From Zygnema cylindricum (Eukaryota; Streptophyta; Zygnematophyceae; Zygnematales; Zygnemataceae): 64,000 bases of DNA. This document shows, one piece after another, positions 60,101 through 64,000 of this stretch. Both the position numbers and the translations under genes were made by a program. Location: assembly GCA_037447655.1 (NCBI GenBank), contig JBBHKE010000248.1:1-64000 (forward strand), read 5' to 3'. The notes under the pieces were generated by a model. That model ran no database searches. It had not been told where the DNA came from and saw only the letters and a program-made list of their open reading frames with translations. Position 1 is the stretch's first letter, and each line of letters begins with the position of its first letter.

Positions 60101-61824
60101 TCAGTATTTATGTATGTCCGTTTTTATGGTTGTCAGTTTTTGTGTCATTTTTCATGTCAGGTTTTAGTCTGTCGTTAGATGAAAGAATAAGGAAAAGCTT
60201 TAGTGAACATTACAAGGAAAAATCATAGATTGTCCCATTGAAATGTGACCATGGGATTTTGCAGGAACGGAAAAAAATTCCGAAAGAGTTTATAGACGAA
60301 CTTCGCGAAAGAAATTGGCTCGATATGGAGCTTCTTCAACATGCTCGCAAAATCTTTGAAAAGAAAATGGTGAGTGAGCAAAAAAGATCAAAAAGGAACA
60401 AAAAAAGTATAAAAAGGATAAAGACAAAATGTTTGTTCTTGAACACGCACGTAAAATCTTAAAAAAAAAGTAAGTGAGCAAATAGACCAAAAGGGGCAAA
60501 AAAGTATGGAAAGAGGATAAAGAAAAAAGAGGATTGTTCTTTGAATCCGTCCGCAAAATCTAAAAAAACAAATGGTGAGTGAGTGAAAAAAAACAAAAAT
60601 ATAATGAAATAGGAAGAAAAGGATAACGAATAAAATAGCTGTTTGAACTCTCTAGGAGAATTTTTAGCGAGGAATAGGTGAGCGATCGATCGGGATAAAG
60701 AAAGGAGAAAATGATAACAAAAAAGGTATAAATAAAAGGACAAAGAGAAGTTTTGATAACAGTCGTGAAATTTTAGCAAAGAGGTTGGGAGTGAGGCTAT
60801 ACTGAGTCACAGTCTACAGTGATAATGGTTTCAACGGAGAGTTGTTCATTTAGATCCTCTAGCTGAAAGGTAAACCTTTATGTGAGTGTAAGACAGACGT
60901 TTTTGTATTAAGAGTGTTTTAAACGTCCCCATAATCAAATTCATTAAGAAAAATCTTTTGATTTAAAATGCGTTTGATTTGAAATTCTTTTGATACCCCT
61001 TTTGTGCACCATTTCAGGCTTTGTATGGCCAAGATTTGGCGAGTGAGGACGAGGAAGACAGAGAAGCCCAATTACAAGCTCAAATCCAAGCCAATAGAAG
61101 TATGGCTATAGAAGAGAGGCTTCAAATGGGGAAACATCACCGTCTTCCAAATGAGGATGATGTCACGCCTCGTGACCCTCGTACTAGGCAACGCCGCGCT
61201 AATTTCGGTGAAAGACATTCAAATTTCGGTGTAAAAGAGAACCCTAATTTTGGTGAACGTGTTGCGACCGAAAACGTCGAACTCGATCCCGCGATAGAGG
61301 ATGAGAGGAAATTACATAAAGAACGAGAAACGGAAGGAGAAGTGAATCGACGACGATGGAATTCTCGGAGAGAAGATGATTTGAATGAAGTTCAAGGAAT
61401 TCATTCAGTCGAAGAGGTGAGATTTACTGGGGAGGCTGTGAGACCAAAATTGGAAATGGGGTTGGGGCAGGAGGAGAGGGAGAAAAGGGAGGAGAGGGAG
61501 GAAGGGGAGAAGAGCGAGAAAGGGGAGGAGAGGGAGAAAGTGGTGAAGAGAGAGAAGAGGGAGAAGGGGAAGAAGCGAGAAGGAAGTTTCGTATGGCAGG
61601 GAAAGGGTAAGGCGAAGAAGAAAGGCAGAGAAACAAGAGGAGGAGTTTGGGCATGGATGAAAAATGAGTGGCTATTTAGTTTAGTGACTGGAGGATTTTT
61701 AGGGGTTTTGGGATTTTTGACTATTTCTGCACTTATATCATTGGTGCAGGGGAGATTTAGTGCAATGAAGAATTTCAGAAGTCATCGGCTTCGACATCGC
61801 GCCGGAAAACGGCCGGGTGAATGA
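50947..61824 (+). CDS. TPST: Tyrosylprotein sulfotransferase (plant type), first exon not found
   Basis: Plant TPST is a Golgi type I membrane enzyme that sulfates tyrosines of secreted peptides such as PSK, PSY and RGF. Exons: 50947-51118 (LLFFLHIPRTGGRTYHQ, the PAPS P-loop), 52251-52322 (FPPDERCPRSYDMLRFNP), 53338-53632 (CRLLATHDDYSLMTKLPSEE, then VTNVRDPTDRLLSSYE, the 3'-phosphate-binding Arg and Ser), 54503-54655, 57291-57395 (VAGLTNYS), 57591-57705 (ARLDRMLYVGLTESHKDSAR), 58531-58697, 59359-59454 (RTQALQTISPITFSYE), 60265-60369 (PKEFIDELRERNWLDMELLQ) and 61018-61824. Each joins the next in phase and aligns in order with Arabidopsis TPST. The last exon adds a charged Glu/Lys/Arg-rich stretch, a transmembrane helix (WLFSLVTGGFLGVLGFLTIS...) and a basic cytosolic tail, as in type I TPST. 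The exon carrying the signal peptide lies upstream and was not recognised; the exon at 58531 has a less conserved end, so its donor (58698) is tentative. Confidence 0.9.
51130..51345 (+). repeat. CT microsatellite in a TPST intron
   Basis: Runs of CTCTCTCTCT and CCCTCCCTCC interrupted near 51215-51280, with a repeated TACCAGTTCC/TATCATCAATTG block resembling the exon end at 51109-51118 (TATCATCAATGG). That resemblance suggests another copy of the exon junction, expanded through the microsatellite. Confidence 0.8.
52460..52755 (+). repeat. Minisatellite of five units, about 65 bp, in a TPST intron
   Basis: GTTTCCATAACTTRCC followed by ATT(C/T)TTTACCTCTCCTTCC and then CTCTTCA recurs at about 52473, 52537, 52603, 52672 and 52738. 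Units diverge towards the right. Confidence 0.8.
53093..53170 (+). pseudogene. Decayed copy of the TPST exon start at 53338
   Basis: CAGTAAATCGTCCTTCGCAG, then GAAACCCGACTGCTGCCTCC and CGACTCATGATGATTGCAG, matches the true acceptor region 53305-53383 with few differences, 212 bp upstream. It includes its own CGCAG acceptor and encodes CLLATHDD, then diverges before the sulfotransferase motif. Confidence 0.85.
53722..53830 (+). pseudogene. Decayed copy of the TPST exon end at 53632
   Basis: The true end reads GGAGGACGACGTCTGGGAAC, then GGGTGAGTTTTTC. The copy, 111 bp downstream, reads GGAGGACGGTGTCTGGGAAA, then GGGAGGATTTTTC, so the GT donor has become GA. Intron words after it (TTCAATTTTT, TTATATTTT, GGTGAAATCCTATCAAT) also repeat those after the true donor. 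Confidence 0.85.
54300..54480 (+). pseudogene. Decayed copy of the TPST exon start at 54503 and flanking duplications
   Basis: At 54308, GTCTCTTGGTGAGAAGGGAG, then AGGCTTGG and TCTTCTGACAGAGGACTA, matches the true exon from 54511 (GTCTTCTGGTGAGAATGGAG...). Offset is 203 bp. Between them, TTTTAGTGTTCTCTAGAG with AATAATTTGAG occurs twice, 77 bp apart. Confidence 0.8.
55272..55478. mobile_element. MITE-like element in a TPST intron
   Basis: The left side reads GTTGCTGTTAGTGTTAATG and the right side CTCTAATGGCGATGGGCG. The interior has TTGACCCAAAAGCGTAAATT. It resembles the elements at 2770, 3640 and 9405. Confidence 0.5.
55893..56056. mobile_element. TACACC-family MITE in a TPST intron
   Basis: The left end is TACACCGTGAATCGTTTTTA and then GCGTTAATAACGCTAATTC; the interior has CCCCAAATTTTGACCCTCG. 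The right end is short (AGTGTAGTGTA), so it may be truncated. Confidence 0.6.
56278..56488. mobile_element. TACACC-family MITE in a TPST intron
   Basis: Ends TACACCGCGAATCGCTATTA and TAATAACGATTCGCGGTGTA are near-perfect 20-bp inverted repeats. The interior has GCTAATTGGGAATTTGAAAA, the same word found inside the composite element at 35525-35550. Length is 211 bp. Confidence 0.87.
57138..57245 (+). repeat. (GGGAGA)n microsatellite in a TPST intron
   Basis: GGTCGGGAGA followed by repeated GGGAGA, restarting with TGTGGTCGGGAGA near 57222. It ends about 45 bp before the exon at 57291. Confidence 0.95.
57669..58250 (+). repeat. Array of decayed copies of a TPST exon end with decoy donors
   Basis: The true exon end (CCAAATTATGCCTT/GTAAGT, donor 57706) is followed by copies with GT at 57824 (CATTATGCCTTGTAAGC), 57919 (GTTATGTCGTGTAAGTTT), 58008 (AAATTATGCCTTGTAATA), 58099 (CTAAGGCTTGTATGTTT) and 58239 (TTACGACTTGTAGGTTT). 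Spacings are 118, 95, 89, 91 and 140 bp; the last gap may hide a deleted copy near 58150-58180, where CTTCCTCTTTAGATCTGTACC and CCAAATTA remain. Exon words CCTCCCTCT and TCTCGT precede the first and third copies. Confidence 0.8.
58770..58870 (+). repeat. Decayed copy of the TPST exon end near 58697
   Basis: GGGAGTTAGTGGCAAAAGG, then GGGTCAACATCTCCAATAAT, parallels AGGTTTAGTACAAAAAGG and GGCACAATATCTTCAACATC in the exon. No donor is retained. The true intron also starts with telomere-like CCCTAAACTCTAAAACC. Confidence 0.55.
59456..59932 (+). repeat. Polypyrimidine TTCCTTCTCC minisatellite in a TPST intron
   Basis: About forty units near TTTCCTTCTCCC fill 470 bp directly after the donor at 59455. 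On the opposite strand it reads as a Glu/Lys repeat. Long open frames here are compositional. Confidence 0.92.
60325..60800 (+). repeat. Five-copy array of a TPST exon end with decoy donors
   Basis: The true exon end (GCTCGCAAAATCTTTGAAAA, donor GTGAGTGAGCA at 60370) is followed by copies with donors at 60470 (GTAAGTGAGCA), 60575 (GTGAGTGAGTG), 60678 (GTGAGCGATCG) and 60791 (GTGAGGC). Each is preceded by a relative of CATGCTCGCAAAATCTT: CACGCACGTAAAATCTT, CCGTCCGCAAAATCT, CTCTAGGAGAATTTTTAG and CAGTCGTGAAATTTTAG. Spacing is 100, 105, 103 and 113 bp. Confidence 0.9.
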
Positions 61825-62150
61825 GGGAGGGGAGGGAGAGGGAGAGAGCGAGAAAGAGGGAGAGCGTGGAAGAGGGAGAGAATGGAAGAGGGGAGATGAA
61901 GAGGGGGAAGAAACGTCCTTGTGAATGAGGCAAAGGAGAGAGAGAGGGAGAGAAAGGGAGGAAGGGAGAAGGAGAGAAAGCAAAAGAGAGGGGGAGAGGA
62001 AGAGGCGAGGGAATGCGAGAGCGAAGGTGGAGAAAGAGAGAGAGCGTAAGGGAGAGAGCGAAGGAGAGAATGAGAGGGAGAAAGAGAAAAAAGGAGAGGC
62101 AGAGAGTCAGAGGGAGGAAGCAAGAGGGAGAGAAAGCGGCAGATCGCTTA
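61825..62150 (+). repeat. Polypurine tract just after the TPST stop
   Basis: GGGAGAGGGAGAG, GAGAGAGCG and GGAAGAGGGAGA words for about 325 bp, beginning directly at the stop codon, so it would be 3' UTR. Open frames are compositional. Confidence 0.85.
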
Positions 62151-62451
62151 TTTATAATTTGAATATGTCTTTAATGTGTCTTTCAAGAAAGAGTTAGTAG
62201 AAATAATTTCCAAAAATTTAAGCAGTAATGGTGTACTTTTTTTCGAAGGGAAATTTTGGAGTACTTGGGTAGGCCATTTTTTCAAAAGCTTTGAACTTTT
62301 TTTTTTTTACTATTTTCCCCTTTATCAATTATGTATTCATTTACTTTATTATAATGTTAACAGGAAAGCACATATCCTAAACGTTCGAAAAATTCCTTTG
62401 TGATATGTATTGATTGAGTTTTTTCTTTCCCTTGGCTGGGTGTTGTGTGGT

Positions 62452-63690
62452 TGTCTCATTGTCTCATGCCTGAAGACGTGTCTTATAATGTCTCATGATG
62501 TCTTAGGATGGCTGATGATGTGTCTTATAATGTCTTATGATGTCTTAAGATGTCTCTAGATGTGTCAAATGATGTCTCCTGATGTCTGATGATGTGTATA
62601 TATTGTCACATGGTGTTTTATGATGTCTTACAATGTCTTATGATGGCTTATGATGTCTTATGATGTCTCATGAAGTCTTAAGATGTTTGATGATGTGCCT
62701 TATAATGTGTGATGACGCCTGATGATGTGTCTTATGACGGCTTACGGTGTGTTATAATGTCTTATGATGTCTTAGGATGTCTAATGATGTGTTTTATGAC
62801 GTCTTAATGTATCGTATGATGGCTTATGATGCCTGATGATGTGCCTTATGATGGCGTATGATGTCCGATGATGTGTCTTGTAATGTCTCATGATGTCTTA
62901 TGATGTCTTCGGATGTCATTTGATTTTCATGATGTCTTATGATGTCTTTTTATATCTGATGATGTGACTTATAATGTCCCATAATGTCTTACGATGTTTT
63001 ATGATGTCTCGTGGTGGCTTATGATGTCTTAAGATGTCTTATAATGTCTTTTGATGTTTGACGATGTGACTTATAATGTCTCATGTTGTCTTCTGATGTC
63101 TTAGGATGTCATTTGATTTTTATGATGTCTTATGATGTCCTTTGATATGATGTGACTTATAATGTCCCATGAGGTCTTATGATGTCTTAGAATGTCTTTT
63201 GATGTCTGATGATGTGACTTATAATGTCTCATGTTGTCTTATGATGTGGTACAATCTCCTATGATGTCCTATGATGTGTCTTATGATGTCGGACGATGTC
63301 TGATGGTGTGGATTATGATGTCTTATGATGTTTGATGATGTGTATTGTGATGTCTTTTGATGTCCGATGATGTGTCTTATAAATGTCTCGTGATGTCTTA
63401 AGATGCCTCACGTTGTCTTATGACATCTTATGATGACTTATGATGTCTAATTATGTCCCATGAAGTCGGATGATGTCGTAAGATGTCTTAAGATGTTTGA
63501 TGATGTGTCTCGTGATGTTTTATGATGTCTTATGATGGTTTATGATGTCGTGTAATGTCGCATGATGTCTTAGGATGTTTGATGATGTCTGATGATGTCT
63601 CTTATGACCTCTTATGATGGCTTACGTTGATGGATGATTTGTCTAATGGTTATTTTGCGATGGCCCATGATATCATATGATGTCCTACAT
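62452..63690 (+). repeat. Satellite-like array of ATGATGTCTT units, 1.2 kb
   Basis: Well over 100 degenerate units close to TGATGTCTTA (10 bp, with 12-13 bp variants such as TGATGTGTCTTA and TTATAATGTCTC). Larger segments repeat as well: a block with TTATGATGTC, TTTTGATG and GATGTGACTTATAATGTC recurs at about 62950, 63060, 63140 and 63210. It is not open in any frame over its length. Confidence 0.9.
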
Positions 63691-64000
63691 GATATGATCG
63701 ACACACTCTCTAGACACTTATTTAAAACTTCGCTCTCTTGACAATGTTGAACCGTTAGTGAAGGCGCAAATGTGCGCACATCAAACAATAACACGAAACA
63801 TAGCACAGAGTACAAAAGTATTACATTGACCAATAAACAACTCTGCACAAATAATCAGTTAGACGCTAAGTGAAAAAAAAAACAATACAAATGAACCGAA
63901 CTAAACCGACCGATTCACTAAAGCGCTAAATCAGATTTTGCAAATGTACGCAACACAATGATTGCTTATGTTTAACAATGTCTTGTTTCATGATGCATTT
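63691..64000. other. Right edge, nothing recognised
   Basis: AT-rich DNA beyond the satellite. A minus-strand open frame at 63612-63848 has no domain and overlaps the repeat edge. Confidence 0.5.

Noticed and set aside
60325-60800. CRISPR-like array because of regular spacing
   Set aside because: Units are decaying copies of an exon-intron junction in a eukaryotic gene; there are no conserved short repeats with unique spacers.

Overview
This is nuclear DNA from a photosynthetic streptophyte: a charophyte-grade alga or an early-diverging land plant. The evidence is a nuclear-encoded photosystem I subunit III (PsaF) with a two-part chloroplast and thylakoid transit peptide, a plant-type tyrosylprotein sulfotransferase (TPST), a Nudix hydrolase of the plant type, and a calcium- and calmodulin-dependent protein kinase (CCaMK) of the common symbiosis pathway. 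Most genes have several GT-AG introns, intergenic DNA is AT-rich, and there are many small inverted-repeat transposons (MITEs) and polypurine microsatellites. The species cannot be named from the sequence.

Eight genes can be supported. From left to right they are: the last two exons of a branched-chain amino acid aminotransferase (1-579, +); a small ZNF706/At2g23090-like zinc finger protein (9930-10649, +); ATP11, the mitochondrial F1-ATPase assembly factor (12837-15337, +); an Agenet-Agenet-ENT chromatin-reader type protein (17072-18941, -); a Nudix hydrolase (21780-23879, -); intronless PsaF (37759-38493, +); CCaMK (42691-46959, -), with all seven exons and 505 residues reconstructed; and TPST (50947-61824, +), with ten exons located but no first signal-peptide exon. 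Exons were joined by GT-AG sites, reading phase and family alignment.

The 24-37 kb stretch has no gene before PsaF. It is AT-rich and holds MITEs of two main groups. One has termini resembling TACACCG...TTATTAGCG with a TA at the edge. The other starts GGGYG and is flanked by TTA or TWA, as in PIF/Harbinger elements. Two places show nested insertions. An Emigrant-like (pogo-type) MITE lies at 11465-11611.

The most unusual structure is inside TPST. Several exon-intron junctions are followed or preceded by tandem, decaying copies of themselves, with a period of about 90-140 bp in the longest arrays, and these carry decoy donor or acceptor sites. Exon 10 of the set given here has five such junctions and exon 7 at least six; the starts of exons 2, 4 and 5 and the end of exon 4 have one or two. 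CCaMK intron 3 also begins with a tandem array whose unit starts at the donor. This suggests that introns here grow by tandem duplication seeded at splice sites. The genes are otherwise functionally unrelated, as expected for a eukaryotic chromosome segment.
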